Origin: Deltaproteobacteria bacterium
GTDB lineage: Bacteria > Myxococcota_A > Polyangia > Haliangiales > Haliangiaceae
Assembly (NCBI GenBank): GCA_021413675.1
Contig: JAIOQA010000058.1
Location: 1-54,359, forward strand
Direction of reading: 5' to 3'
DNA length: 54,359 nucleotides
The position numbers and the translations under genes are program-made. Below the pieces are notes generated by a model, which was not told the DNA's origin, searched no databases, and saw only the letters and a list, made by a program, of their open reading frames with translations. Below are positions 8,399 through 20,554 of the stretch, in pieces (position 1 is the first letter of the stretch; the number at the start of each line of letters is the position of its first letter).

Positions 8399-9375
8399 GC
8401 GACGCGCGCGTCTTTCCGCATCGTCACCTGCTCGGCATCGATCACCTCGACGCCGCCGACATCGTGCAGATCCTCGATCTGGCGAACACCTTCTTCGAGC
8501 TCGGCGCGCGGCCGATCAAGAAGGTGCCGACGCTGCGCGGGCGCACGGTCATCAACCTGTTCTTCGAGAACTCGACGCGCACGCGCACGTCGTTCGAGAT
8601 CGCGGCCAAGCGCATGAGCGCCGACGCGGTCAACATCTCGTCGTCGGGCTCGTCGGCGGCCAAGGGCGAGACCCTGCTCGACACTGCCAAGAACCTCGAG
8701 GCGATGCGACCCGACGTGGTCGTGCTGCGCCACATGTTCGGCGGTGCGCCGCACCTGCTCGCGAAGCACCTCGACTGCGCGATCATCAACGCCGGCGACG
8801 GCCAGCACGAGCACCCGACCCAGGCGCTGCTCGACGCCGCCACGATCCGGCGGGCCAAGGGCCGGGTCGAGGGCCTCGAGGTCGCGATCGTCGGCGACCT
8901 CGCGCACTCGCGCGTGGTGCGCTCGAACATCCAGTGCCTGGCGCGGCTCGGCGCGAAGATCCGGCTGTGCGCGCCGTGGACCCTCGTGCCCCGCGGCCTC
9001 GACGAGATCGGCGGCGAGATCACGCGCCGGGCCACGCGCATCGTCACGCGGCTCGACGAGGCGCTCGAGGGCGCCGACGTCGTCATGATGCTGCGCGTGC
9101 AGAACGAGCGGATGAGCGGCGAGCAGCCGCGCTTCCCCAACACCCGCGAGTTCTCGCGCACGTACGGCCTGTCGGCGCGGACCCTGGCGTGGGCCAAGCC
9201 CGACGCGATCGTCATGCACCCGGGCCCGGTCAATCGCGGCGTCGAGCTCGCGCCCGATGTCGCCGACGGGCCGCGCTCGGTGGTGCTCGATCAGGTGGAG
9301 TGGGGCGTGGCGGTGCGGATGGCGGTGCTGTACCTGCTCGGCCGGGTGCCGGCGGGGGAAGCGGAGGCGGCGTGA
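8395..9375 (+). CDS. pyrB: Aspartate carbamoyltransferase, catalytic subunit
   Basis: A 326-residue ATCase that condenses carbamoyl phosphate with aspartate in de novo pyrimidine synthesis. The carbamoyl-phosphate site STRTRTSF (about residue 57), HPTQALLD and the C-terminal HPGPVNRG are intact. The start overlaps the pyrR stop by four bases. No regulatory subunit (pyrI) or dihydroorotase (pyrC) follows within this window; the next genes are an ABC transporter. Confidence 0.95.
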   Translation: MSDARVFPHRHLLGIDHLDAADIVQILDLANTFFELGARPIKKVPTLRGRTVINLFFENSTRTRTSFEIAAKRMSADAVNISSSGSSAAKGETLLDTAKNLEAMRPDVVVLRHMFGGAPHLLAKHLDCAIINAGDGQHEHPTQALLDAATIRRAKGRVEGLEVAIVGDLAHSRVVRSNIQCLARLGAKIRLCAPWTLVPRGLDEIGGEITRRATRIVTRLDEALEGADVVMMLRVQNERMSGEQPRFPNTREFSRTYGLSARTLAWAKPDAIVMHPGPVNRGVELAPDVADGPRSVVLDQVEWGVAVRMAVLYLLGRVPAGEAEAA

Positions 9376-9397
9376 TTCCGATCGAGAGCAAGCGACC

Positions 9398-10371
<974 letters not shown>

Positions 10372-10375
<4 letters not shown>

Positions 10376-11625
10376 GCGGAGGGCGGCGTCCCGACTGGCT
10401 GGTGATCGCGCGGCGCGAGTTCCTCGAGCGGGTGCGCACGATCTGGTTCCTGGCGGTCACCGCGCTCGGGCCGATCGGCATGATCGCGATCATCGTGATC
10501 CCGGTCCTGCTCGCGCGGGTCAACAACGGCGCGACCGTGCAGATCGTCGATCACACCCACGCGCTGGGCGCGCCGCTGGCGGAGGAGTTCGGCAAGCTGG
10601 GCTGGAAGACCGAGATCGTCGCCGAGACCACCGACGAGCCGACGCTGCTCGGCCGGATCCGCGACGGCTCGATCAACGGCTTCCTGACCGTGCCGTCGGA
10701 CGCGATCAGCGGCAGCGGGACGATCGTCTACCAGGGCGACAACGCGACCAACCAGCTGGTCACGATCATGATGTGGCGGATCAACCAGCAGGTGGTCCAG
10801 CACGCGCGCGGGGTCGCCGCTGGCGTCGATCCCGCGAAGCTCGAGCACATCCTCACGCCCGTCGCGATCGAGAGCAAGCACACCACCGGCGAGGCCTCGG
10901 GCTCGTCGGCGGGCGCGGCGTTCGTGCTGGGCTACGCCGTGATGTTCATCCTGTACATGGCGATCATCCTGTACGCGGTCAACGTCATGCGCTCGGTGGT
11001 CATGGAGAAGACCAGCCGCGTGGTCGAGCTGATGGTCGCCGCGGCCAAGCCGCAGGCGCTCATGATGGGCAAGATCATCGGCGTCGGCGCCGCCGGGCTG
11101 GTGCAGATCGCCGCGTGGATGGCGATGGCGGTCATCACGATCACCTACCGCACGCAGATCCTCGGGCTGTTCGGCGTGGCCGGCGACGGCTTCACGCTGC
11201 CGCCGCTGGCGTGGACCGACGCGGTGGTGATCGTCCTCTACTTCCTGCTGGGCTACTTCTTCTACGCCGCGCTCTACGCCGCGCTCGGCGCGATGGTGTC
11301 GTCGGATCAGGAGGCCCAGCAGGCGCAGCTGCCGGTGACGCTCTTGCTCTTGATCCCGATGCTGAGCATGCAGGTGGTCGCCAACGACCCGCGCGGCGGC
11401 GCGGCCGAGGCGCTGACGCAGATCCCGTTCTCGTCGCCGATCCTGATGCCGATGCGCTGGCTGCTCGGCGGCTCGAGCGGCCTCGACGCGGCGGTGTCGC
11501 TCGGCATCCTCGCGATCTCGACGGTGTTCGTCACGCGGCTCGCGGGCCGGATCTACCGCGTCGGGATCCTGATGTACGGCAAGCGGCCGAGCGTGCGCGA
11601 GATCCTGCGCTGGCTGACGTACTGA
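10372..11625 (+). CDS. ABC-2 type permease (NatB-like)
   Basis: A 417-residue membrane protein: one helix near the N-terminus (WFLAVTALGPIGMIAIIVIP), a large extracytoplasmic domain (about residues 45-180), and five or six helices in the C-terminal half. This is the ABC2-membrane type 3 topology of NatB. The segment MRSVVMEKTSRVVELMVAAA is the conserved coupling region of this family. It pairs with the ATPase immediately upstream. The substrate is not deducible. Confidence 0.9.
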
Positions 11626-11692
11626 TCGCAGGTTGCCGGGACGCGCCGCACGGCGGCGTTGCGGTTGGGCCGGCGGCGCGTACGTTCCCGGC

Positions 11693-12745
11693 ATGGAGAC
11701 CCTCGATCAGCTCATCCAGCAGCTCGACGTTGGCAAGGCCAAGCCGCGCGATGCGGCGAGCGCCCAGCTGCGCGCGCGGCTCGCGACCGAGACGCTGACC
11801 CCCGCGCAGGCCCAGGCGCTCGCCGACTTCGTCGCGCGGCGGCTGGGGCGCGACAACATGCGGTACACGTGGCGGGACGCGGTCGAGCTGCTGGTCGCGG
11901 CAGGCCCCGCGCTCGCGGCGCCGGTGATCCCGACGCTGCGCGCCGCGCTGGCGGCGGTCGAAGATCCCTGGGCGACGATCAACGTGCTGGGGCACCAGAA
12001 GATCGTGGCGGCGCGGGCGCTGATCGCGCTGACGCCGGAGACCGCCGCGGCCGACCTCGCGCCGTGGCTCGGCGATCGCGAGCTCCTGCTGGGTAAGGTC
12101 CGGCTCGCGAGCGAGCCGACGACGCTCGATCACCTCGTCGCGCTGGGCTCGCGCGCGGCGGCGGTGCTGCCGGCGCTTCGTCGGCGCGTCGCGTGCGAGG
12201 GCGACGCGTACGCGAAGGACCGCGAGGCCGCGGCGGCGGCGCTGGCTATGCTGGTGCCGCAGGTCACCGACGAGCCGCCGTTCGATCCGCTCGACCCGCG
12301 GATCGCCGCGGAGATCGCGCGCCTCGGTGGCGTGCTGCCGCCGTACGAGGCGGCGAGCGTCACCCCCATCGCGGGCGTGCCCGAGTCGATCCGCCGCCTC
12401 GCCGACGTGCGCTGGCCGGCGCGGCAGTACGAGAACAAGGCCGACGCGAAGGGCCGCGTGAAGCACATCTGGGTCTGGATGCTCCAGTGGCTCGGCGTGC
12501 ATGTGGACGCCGCGGCGCACAACCTCGGCTGGGAGCGCGCGCCGCGCAGCGCGACCCTCGCGCACGCCGACGGCGGCAACTACACGCTGCACGTCATCAT
12601 CGATCATCCGTACAGCGATCCGCTGAACCCGATCGTGTTCAAGACCGACCACGATCCCGGGCCCGGCGAGCGCGTGGCCAACGGGATGACGCTGCTGGAG
12701 TTCCTGCGCACGCTGAAGCCGGCGAAGAAGCGCCCGACGAAGTAA
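11693..12745 (+). CDS. Hypothetical protein: HEAT-like helical repeats with SUKH-like C-terminus
   Basis: About 350 residues. The first ~220 are Ala/Leu-rich amphipathic helices with repeat-like spacing (AAPVIPTLRAAL, AVLPALRRRV), resembling HEAT repeats. The last ~110 contain an acidic/aromatic domain with HADGGNYTLHVI, NPIVFKTDHDPG and a terminal helix TLLEFLRTL, a pattern that recalls the SMI1/KNR4 (SUKH) fold used in toxin-immunity proteins. Both domain calls are impressions, not firm assignments. ATG 11693 is chosen over an in-frame ATG at 11633 because the intervening residues are GC-rich leader without structure. It is followed by overlapping stem-loops. Confidence 0.65.
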   Translation: METLDQLIQQLDVGKAKPRDAASAQLRARLATETLTPAQAQALADFVARRLGRDNMRYTWRDAVELLVAAGPALAAPVIPTLRAALAAVEDPWATINVLGHQKIVAARALIALTPETAAADLAPWLGDRELLLGKVRLASEPTTLDHLVALGSRAAAVLPALRRRVACEGDAYAKDREAAAAALAMLVPQVTDEPPFDPLDPRIAAEIARLGGVLPPYEAASVTPIAGVPESIRRLADVRWPARQYENKADAKGRVKHIWVWMLQWLGVHVDAAAHNLGWERAPRSATLAHADGGNYTLHVIIDHPYSDPLNPIVFKTDHDPGPGERVANGMTLLEFLRTLKPAKKRPTK

Positions 12746-12754
12746 CGCCGATCT

Positions 12755-12807
12755 CGGGCCGCCGAAACGCGACGCGGCCCGCTGATCCGGGGGAGATCAG
12801 CGGGCCG
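12755..12807. terminator. Strong stem-loop with a competing upstream hairpin
   Basis: CGGCCCGCTGATC (12775-12787) pairs perfectly with GATCAGCGGGCCG (12795-12807) around a 7-base G-rich loop (13 base pairs). A second hairpin pairs CGGGCCGC (12755-12762) with GCGGCCCG (12774-12781), sharing bases with the first, so only one can form. The block lies between two convergent genes and probably ends transcription in both directions. Neither side has a T-run. Confidence 0.65.
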
Positions 12808-12832
12808 AGAGTCGTGAGGAGGAGCGGCTCGA

Positions 12833-13060
12833 CTACTTCGCGGCGGGCGCGGTGGTCGCGGCGGCCGGCTTCTTGACGGCCTTGTGCTTCGCCTTGGCCG
12901 GCGCCTTCGCGGTCGGGGCCGGGGTGGCCGGGGTCGACGGCGCGGTGGTCGGCGCGGTCGGGGCCGGGGCCGCCTTGGCGTCCTTCGCGTCGGGGGTGGC
13001 GAACGCGGTGAGCGGGGCGGCAACGAGCGAGGCGATGGTCAGGGCGCGGATGATACGCAT
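12833..13060 (-). CDS. Small secreted Pro/Ala/Thr/Lys-rich protein
   Basis: Seventy-five residues: a Sec signal peptide (about 1-22, cleavage after AFA), then a fully low-complexity chain of Pro, Ala, Thr and Lys ending in AAATTAPAAK. The start is firm: AAGGAGCT lies about eight bases upstream of ATG 13060, one of the best ribosome sites in the window, and the stop sits close to the stem-loop at 12775-12807. It is predicted to be disordered and positively charged in the periplasm or outside; binding to the cell wall or DNA is possible but unproven. Confidence 0.65.
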   Translation of the reverse strand: MRIIRALTIASLVAAPLTAFATPDAKDAKAAPAPTAPTTAPSTPATPAPTAKAPAKAKHKAVKKPAAATTAPAAK

Positions 13061-13287
13061 GTGAATAGCTCCTTCGATTTCGGTTCAGGGAGTGAGAGAT
13101 GCACTCGCTCCGCACGGCGGCGCGAGGGGTTCTGATCGACTCGAGCGGTGACCGGGGAGGCCGTGTCGCTCGCGTCCTTGCTTTGTGCAGGTCCGGTGCC
13201 AGCGCGATGCGGGGAGTTGCGAGGGTTTCGGGCGAGGGCGCGTGGGGCAGGTTGCCCCGCGGGCCCAGAGTGCCCCGCCCCATGCGC
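13061..13287. other. Intergenic region with small hairpin
   Basis: No gene is supported in these 227 bases. They contain the ribosome site of the small secreted protein and a short hairpin GGGGCA-GGT-TGCCCC (13244-13258) that lies just after the receiver gene's stop in the minus direction and may help end it. I see no convincing promoter. Confidence 0.4.
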
Positions 13288-13716
13288 CTAGGCGGCGATG
13301 AGGGTCCGCGCCGCGGCGACGAGCACGTCGAGATCGACCGGCTTGTCGTAGATCGCGGACGCCCCGAGCGAGCGAGCGCTGGCGTGGGTGGCGGCATCGC
13401 CGAACGCGGTCATCAGGATGATGGGCAGCGTGACCTCGGCGCGGCGGAGCACGCTCAGCACCTCGAGGCCGCTCCAGCCGGGCATGCGAACGTCGGAGAT
13501 CACGAGGGATGCGCTCCGCTTGCCCAGGGTCAAGGGCGTCATCGCGTGCTCCACGATCAGCTCGATCAGCTCCACGCCGGTCGCGGCCTCGATCACCGCA
13601 TAGCCGGCGCGGCGCAGCTTGCGGGCGAGCAACAGCCGCAGCTCGTCGTCGTCCTCCGCGAGGAGCACGACCGGCCCGGAGTCGGCGATGAGTGGCGCGG
13701 GGGGCGGACGGCGCAT
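13288..13716 (-). CDS. Single-domain response regulator (receiver only)
   Basis: A 142-residue CheY-like receiver: acidic pair in AEDDDELR near residue 20, phospho-acceptor Asp in VISDVRMPG, Thr in ILMTAFG and Lys in YDKPV. There is no output domain, so it must act by protein contact or as a phosphate sink. It is downstream of, and on the same strand as, the NtrC-type regulator and the sensor kinase, with 57 bases between, so it may be part of the same signalling unit. Confidence 0.9.
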   Translation of the reverse strand: MRRPPPAPLIADSGPVVLLAEDDDELRLLLARKLRRAGYAVIEAATGVELIELIVEHAMTPLTLGKRSASLVISDVRMPGWSGLEVLSVLRRAEVTLPIILMTAFGDAATHASARSLGASAIYDKPVDLDVLVAAARTLIAA

Positions 13717-13773
13717 ACGCGCTACCAGTGCAGCCGCGATGCCAGGTTGCGCGGGCGCCTGCGGTGCGCGCGC

Positions 13774-15131
<1,358 letters not shown>

Positions 15132-15135
<4 letters not shown>

Positions 15136-16547
15136 GCGGCGGGAAGGTACACCGAGAACCGGCTGCCCTCGCCAGGTGTCGACGCGACCTCGACCCAGCC
15201 GTCGTGGTCGGCGACGATGCCGTGGACCACGGCCATGCCCAGGCCGGTGCCCTCGCCGACGCCCTTGGTCGTGAAGAACGGCTCGAACAGGCGCTCGCGG
15301 GTGGATGCGTCCATGCCCGAGCCGGTGTCGGAGACCTCGATCACGACGTGGCGGCGCGCGGTCGCGTCGGGGCGCGGCGCGGTCGCGAGCGTGGTGCGCA
15401 CGTCGACGTCGATCCGGCCGTGCGGCGGCGTGGCGTGGATCGCGTTGACGACCAGGTTGGTGACGACCTGCATGACCTGGCCGGCGTCGACGCGCGCGGT
15501 GCAGGGCTCGCGGCCGCGCGGGCCGGCGAGCGTGAGGCTGCTCTTGCGCGCGGTCGAGGCCAGCAGCTCGACGGCGTTGTGCGCGAGCGGCACCAGATCG
15601 GTCACGGCCTTCTCGCCGCTGCCGCGCCGCGCGAAGTCGAGGAGCTGGAGGACGATCGCGGTGATGCGCTGCGACTGCTCGACGATGATCCGCGCGCTGT
15701 CGGTGACCTCCTCGCCGATGGCCTCGCCCGACTGGATCATGCGCGCGTGACCGCCGATGACGTTGAGCGGCGTACCGAGCTCGTGCGCGATGCCGGCGGC
15801 GAGCTTGCCGACGGTGGCGAGGCGATCGGCGTGGCGGACCTGCTCGACCGCGGCGACCCGCGCCTCGCTCGCCTGCACGATCTGGTCGCGGGCGCCGGCG
15901 AGGTGCTCGGTCATCGCGTTGAGCTCGGTCGCCAGCTCGCCGAGCTCGTCGCGCTGGCGCAGCACCAGCGGCTCGCCGAAATCGCCGCGGCCGACGCGCC
16001 GGGCCTTGGCGACCAGCGCGCGGGTCGGGCGCGCGATCAGCGCGACCCCGAGCGTCGACGCCGCGATCGCCGCGAGCAGGAGCGCGGCGAGGCTCGTGAA
16101 GATCATGCGCTCCTTGGTCTCGCGCAGGTACAGATGCTCGGCGGCGAGCGAGCCCGAGACCCGCAGCACGCCGGCCGAGCCCATCGTGAAGTAGGTGTCG
16201 ATGCGGCCGTCGGGGCCGGCGCTGTCGTCGCGGATCGCCGCGGGCTGGCCTGCGGTGACCTCGGCGGCGATCTCCTCGGGGACCGCCGACGCCGGCACGC
16301 GCGTCACGTTGTAGCCGGTGTGGGCGATGCGCGCGTCGGTGAGGGCCGCGGCCGCGGCGGTGGCCCCGCCACGCGCGAGCGCGTGCTCGTAGGCCTGCGC
16401 GACCAGCTGGCCGATGAGCAGCGAGTCGTGGCGCAGGTCGCGCTCGAACAGGTCGCGCTCGCGCTCGAGGTTGAGCCAGGTCGTGGCGCCGAGCGCGACC
16501 GCCAGCGCCAGCACGAACGCCACCAGGAACTTGGCGGTCAGGCGCAC
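15132..16547 (-). CDS. Membrane sensor histidine kinase
   Basis: A 471-residue kinase with an N-terminal helix (about 7-24), a periplasmic sensor domain of roughly 120 residues, a second helix (about 150-170), HAMP, HisKA with phospho-His in [13 protein letters not shown] (about residue 245) and an ATPase domain with the N box ([11 protein letters not shown]) and G boxes DTGSGMD and GTGLGMA. This is the NtrB-type arrangement that pairs with NtrC-type regulators. The start is GTG 16547; no nearby ATG is in frame. The signal is unknown. Confidence 0.93.
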
Positions 16548-16590
16548 GGCGGTTCAACCGGCCTGGCGGGCCGCGCGATTCCCCGCACGC

Positions 16591-17295
16591 CTAGTCCTTG
16601 CCCGACGGCAGCGCGCGGCGTTCGCTCCGCTCGCGGTCGCGCAGCGCCTTGCGCTCGTTGCGCTCGCGCTTGCGGGCCTGGCGATCGGACTCGCCCGGCA
16701 GCATCGTGCTGATCTCGACGCCGCCCATCATCGCGAACCCGGTGATGCGCAGGAGCGCGCGGCCGGGGTCGGGGCTCGATGGCGCGCGGTGGCGCTCCTC
16801 GAAGCCGCCCATGAACGCCGAGGCGTCGACGTCGACGGCGAGGCCGGGCGGCACGACGATCTCGAGGCCGCCCATCAGCGCGAAGATGTGCAGCTCGGTC
16901 ACGCCCGGCCCGAAGTCGGCCTCGCGGAAGTCGAGGCGACCGCCGCCCATGATGCAGCGGACGTTCATCTTCTTGGGCACCAGCCAGCGGCCGCGGCGGT
17001 TGACGCCGCTCATCACGCACCAGATGCCCTTCTCGGCCGGGCGATCCGGGGTGTCGCGCACGATCGCGAGATCCGCGCGCGTCGCGATCGCGGTGGTCGG
17101 CGCGTCGCCGGGCGCGGTGAGATCGACGACCAGCGCATCGAGCTCGGCGACGGTGAGCGCGGTCTGGGCCCGATCGAGGCGCGCGTCGAGCTCCTCGACG
17201 TCGATCAGATCCTGCGCGAAGCGGTCGGTCAGGATCGCGATCACCTGCTCGCGACGGTCGCGCATCGCCACGAGGTTCACACCGGGCTCGGCCAT
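16591..17295 (-). CDS. DUF1707 + LiaF-like (cell-wall-stress) protein
   Basis: A 234-residue protein. Residues ~8-60 match the DUF1707/SHOCT-like helical pair, with the conserved spacing around DRFAQDLIDVEELDARLDRA. The middle (about 100-205) is a right-handed beta domain with repeated MGG motifs (CIMGGGRLDF, ALMGGLEI, AFMGGFEE, AMMGGVEI), as in LiaF/VraT-type stress-sensing proteins. The last 25 residues are a charged Arg/Lys/Glu tail. No membrane helix is obvious. It sits just upstream of the kinase on the same strand, so it may feed envelope status into the two-component system; that link is inferred. Confidence 0.82.
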   Translation of the reverse strand: MAEPGVNLVAMRDRREQVIAILTDRFAQDLIDVEELDARLDRAQTALTVAELDALVVDLTAPGDAPTTAIATRADLAIVRDTPDRPAEKGIWCVMSGVNRRGRWLVPKKMNVRCIMGGGRLDFREADFGPGVTELHIFALMGGLEIVVPPGLAVDVDASAFMGGFEERHRAPSSPDPGRALLRITGFAMMGGVEISTMLPGESDRQARKRERNERKALRDRERSERRALPSGKD

Positions 17296-17366
17296 GGGCC
17301 GAAGCTAGCACTGACGGCGGTCCAGAACCCTCGCATCCGCGCGCGACTCGGCGCAAGGTAGGCCGG

Positions 17367-18170
17367 ATGCGCGTCGACCTGCACTGCCATTCGAACCGCT
17401 CCGACGGCGTCGACGAGCCGAGCGAGGTGGCGCGGCTGGCGGCGGCCCGCGACGTGGCGCTGTTCGCGCTGACCGATCACGACACCTGCGCCGGCTGCGA
17501 CACGATCAGCGCGGCGCTCGGCGCGGTCGCGATCCGCGGCGTCGAGATCTCGTGCGACGAGGAGCGGCAGACCGTGCACGTGCTGGCGTTCGGCCACGAC
17601 GGCCCGGCGTGGCGCGCGCTCGAGGACCAGCTCGCGGATCGCATCGAGGCGCGGCGCCGCCGGCTGCGGGTGATCGGCGCGCAGCTCGCGGTGCGCGGCA
17701 TCCGGGTCGACATCGAGCCGATCCTCGCGCGCAACGACGGCCGCGCGGTCGGCCGCCCGGATCTGGCGCGCGCGATGATCGAGCAGGGCCTGGTCTCGTC
17801 GATGAAGGAGGCGTTCTCGCGCTACCTCTACGACGGCGGGCCGGGCGACGCGCCGGGGCATCGCCTGCCGATCGCGGAGGCGCTGGCAATGGGCCGCGCC
17901 GCCGGCGCGAAGATGGCGCTCGCGCACCCGCACCTGCACGGCGATCGCGCGGCCGGCATGCTCAAGCGCTACCGCGGCGACGGGCTCGCCGGGGTCGAGG
18001 CGTACTACGCGCAGTACGACAGCGCGGAGCGCCAGCGCTGGTTGAAGATCGCCGACGACCTGGGTCTGGTCGCGACCGCGGGATCGGATCGCCACGTCGC
18101 CGACGACGCCGCGCTCGGCGTGGACATCCCCGACGCGCGCGGCGAGGTGCTGCGCGCGTGGATCGGATAG
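17367..18170 (+). CDS. PHP-domain phosphoesterase (RNase AM / TrpH-like)
   Basis: A 267-residue metallo-phosphoesterase. The PHP metal ligands are visible: DLHCHSNRSDG at residue 3, LTDHDTCAG near 34, the Glu in RGVEISCD, ALAHPHLHG and a late GSDRHV. The family hydrolyses 3',5'-nucleoside bisphosphates or removes short RNA 5' ends (YciV/RNase AM). It is divergent from the LiaF-like gene, 71 bases apart, and convergent with the TPR gene, which starts its stop codon on the very next base. Confidence 0.88.
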   Translation: MRVDLHCHSNRSDGVDEPSEVARLAAARDVALFALTDHDTCAGCDTISAALGAVAIRGVEISCDEERQTVHVLAFGHDGPAWRALEDQLADRIEARRRRLRVIGAQLAVRGIRVDIEPILARNDGRAVGRPDLARAMIEQGLVSSMKEAFSRYLYDGGPGDAPGHRLPIAEALAMGRAAGAKMALAHPHLHGDRAAGMLKRYRGDGLAGVEAYYAQYDSAERQRWLKIADDLGLVATAGSDRHVADDAALGVDIPDARGEVLRAWIG

Positions 18171-18607
18171 TCAGCGCGCGCCCACCGCGGCCTCGAGCAG
18201 CGCCGTGTAGTACGCGCCGAGCGCGCGGTCGAAGCGGTCGAACGCGCCCGGCCGGGCGGTGTCGAGCGCCACGCCGAGCATCGTCGCGACCGCGGCGCGA
18301 GGCTGGCCGGCGTCGAGGAGCGCGAGCGCGAGGAACGCGCGGTACGGCGCGTAGTCGGGATCGGCGGCCACGGCCTCACCGAGGATCGCGACCGCGTCGT
18401 CGGCGCGGCCGAGGTTGCGCAGCGTCGAGCCGTAGCCGACGGTGAAGCCGCGAAGGTCGGCGGCGGGCACGCCGAGCGCGCGCGCGCGCTCGTAGTAGCG
18501 GAGCGCGGTCGGCTCGTCGCCGTCGCGATCGCTGGCGTAGGCGGCGGCGAGCTGGGCGTGGACGTCGGTGGGCGCGCGGCTGGCGGCGCGGATCGCGTCG
18601 GCGGCGG

Positions 18608-18611
<4 letters not shown>
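18171..18611 (-). CDS. TPR-like hypothetical protein
   Basis: A 146-residue all-helical protein with repeat features of tetratricopeptides (ALRYYERARALG, DAVAILGEAVAADPDYAPYRAFLALALLDAG is split over two helices). It is probably a small adaptor. Its ATG overlaps the stop of the EVE gene (ATGA), so it is translated after it. Its stop abuts the PHP gene's stop with no gap. Confidence 0.7.
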
Positions 18612-19246
<635 letters not shown>

Positions 19247-19253
19247 GGCGCGA

Positions 19254-19973
19254 CTATACGTTGGAAGTGGCGGGCGTCGACGCGAGCAGCGCGGCCACCG
19301 CGTCGCACAGCGCGGTCGGTGGCTCCTTGGCGCCGCCGATCGCGTGGTGGGTCGCGCGGAGCGCGGCGCGGGCACCCTCGAGCCACCGGTCGTGGTCGGG
19401 CGAGTGCATGCCCGGGGTCTGTTCGCGCGACTCGCCCGTGCAGTGCGCCGAGGTCCCGACCGCGTGCGCGTCGCGGCAGCTCAGCGGCCGCACATCGTAG
19501 ATCGTGCACAGGCCACCCTGGTTGAACGCGCACGCGATGTGCGCGCGCCAGTGCGCGAAGAACGCCTCGTCGTACGCGGCGTAGTCGCCGCGCGCGAGCG
19601 CGGCCTTGAGGCGCGCCGGCGTGTCGCCGACTCGCGCCTGCCACGCCGCGTAGGCCTCGAGGAACTGCGCCTTGATCGCCGCGCTCGCCGGCTCGTCGAG
19701 CCAGCGCGCGATGCGCAGGACCTCGGGCCGGTACACCATCACGAGCTGATCGCAGCACGACGCGCAGCCCGCGCTGCACGCGAGGGTCAGGTGGCGGCGC
19801 TTGATGGTCTGCGCGCGGACGGCGGTCGCGTCGTCGAGCGCGGCGTGCAGCGACGCGGTGATCGCGACCGCGTCGTCATCGGTCACGGTCCGCGGGAACG
19901 AGCGCCGGCCGGTCACGTAGCCCTTGTCCGCCACGAGTTCGTCGACCAGGGCGCGGATGCGTTTGTCGATCAT
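19254..19973 (-). CDS. YkgJ-family cysteine-cluster protein (copy 1)
   Basis: A 239-residue protein with the two Cys groups of the YkgJ/CxxCxxCC family: CSAGCASCC near residue 70 and C...CTIYDVRPLSC near residue 155, which probably bind an Fe-S cluster or zinc. The N-terminus reads MIDKRIRALVDEL, matching the starts of the two paralogues downstream in this listing, and supports ATG 19973 over the longer frame. This is the most divergent of three copies; the segment after the cluster begins CDQLVMV instead of CEEMVMV/CEELVMV. Function of the family is unknown; metal handling or modification has been suggested. Confidence 0.82.
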   Translation of the reverse strand: MIDKRIRALVDELVADKGYVTGRRSFPRTVTDDDAVAITASLHAALDDATAVRAQTIKRRHLTLACSAGCASCCDQLVMVYRPEVLRIARWLDEPASAAIKAQFLEAYAAWQARVGDTPARLKAALARGDYAAYDEAFFAHWRAHIACAFNQGGLCTIYDVRPLSCRDAHAVGTSAHCTGESREQTPGMHSPDHDRWLEGARAALRATHHAIGGAKEPPTALCDAVAALLASTPATSNV

Positions 19974-19980
19974 GACCGGA

Positions 19981-20514
19981 TCAGCGGAACGCGCCGCGCA
20001 AGCCGAGCTTGATCGCGACCAGCACGATGATGAGCAAGATGAAGCCGAAGACCTTGAGCACTGCGAGGCCCGGGTTCGACGGCGCCGGGACCGCGGCGCG
20101 CGGCACCGGTGCGCCGATCGGCGCGCGGCACTTCTCGCAGCCCCAGATGCCGGCCTGCGGATACCAGACGCCGACGCTGGCGCAGCGCGGGCACGTCGGT
20201 GCCTGTTGCGGCGCGCCCCACTGGGCCTGAGGCGGCTGACCGGGCTGCGCCTGCGGCTGGCCGGGCTGCGGCCAGGGCTGGGCCTGCGGCTGGCCGGGCT
20301 GCGGCCAGGGCTGCGCCTGCGGCTGGCCGGGCTGGGGCGAGTTCTGCGGCGCTGGCCACGCGGCTTGCGGCGCTGCCGCGGGCGGCATCGCGGCGGCCTG
20401 CGGCGGCAGCATCTGCCGGCATCGATCACAACCCCACTGGCCGACCTGCGCGTGCCAGACCGCGGGACCGCCGCATCGCGGACAGAAGGGGACCGGGGCA
20501 CCAGGTGTGGCCAT
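19981..20514 (-). CDS. Double zinc-ribbon, PQ-repeat, tail-anchored protein
   Basis: A 177-residue protein. Ribbon 1: CPRC and CDRC (residues 11-32). Residues 60-92: three copies of an 11-residue Pro/Gln unit (PQPGQPQAQPW). Ribbon 2: CPRC? with CASVGVWYPQ and CEKC (108-129). Residues ~150-172 form a hydrophobic helix (KVFGFILLIIVLVAI), then a short basic end, so it is probably anchored in the membrane by its tail. Both ribbons share the pattern CxxC, Trp about eight residues on, then WGCxxC. It lies between copies 1 and 2 of the YkgJ genes, seven bases from copy 1, suggesting co-expression. Confidence 0.75.
   Translation of the reverse strand: MATPGAPVPFCPRCGGPAVWHAQVGQWGCDRCRQMLPPQAAAMPPAAAPQAAWPAPQNSPQPGQPQAQPWPQPGQPQAQPWPQPGQPQAQPGQPPQAQWGAPQQAPTCPRCASVGVWYPQAGIWGCEKCRAPIGAPVPRAAVPAPSNPGLAVLKVFGFILLIIVLVAIKLGLRGAFR
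20239..20337 (-). repeat. 33-bp tandem repeat, three units
   Basis: Three consecutive 33-base units encode the Pro/Gln 11-mer of the zinc-ribbon protein. On the plus strand the repeated core is GGCTGGCCGGGCTGCGGCC. The copies are almost identical in DNA, which suggests recent slippage or unequal crossing-over. Confidence 0.75.
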
Positions 20515-20554
20515 CCCCGATTATCACCACAAGTCCGGCCCGGGCGGCGGCCGT

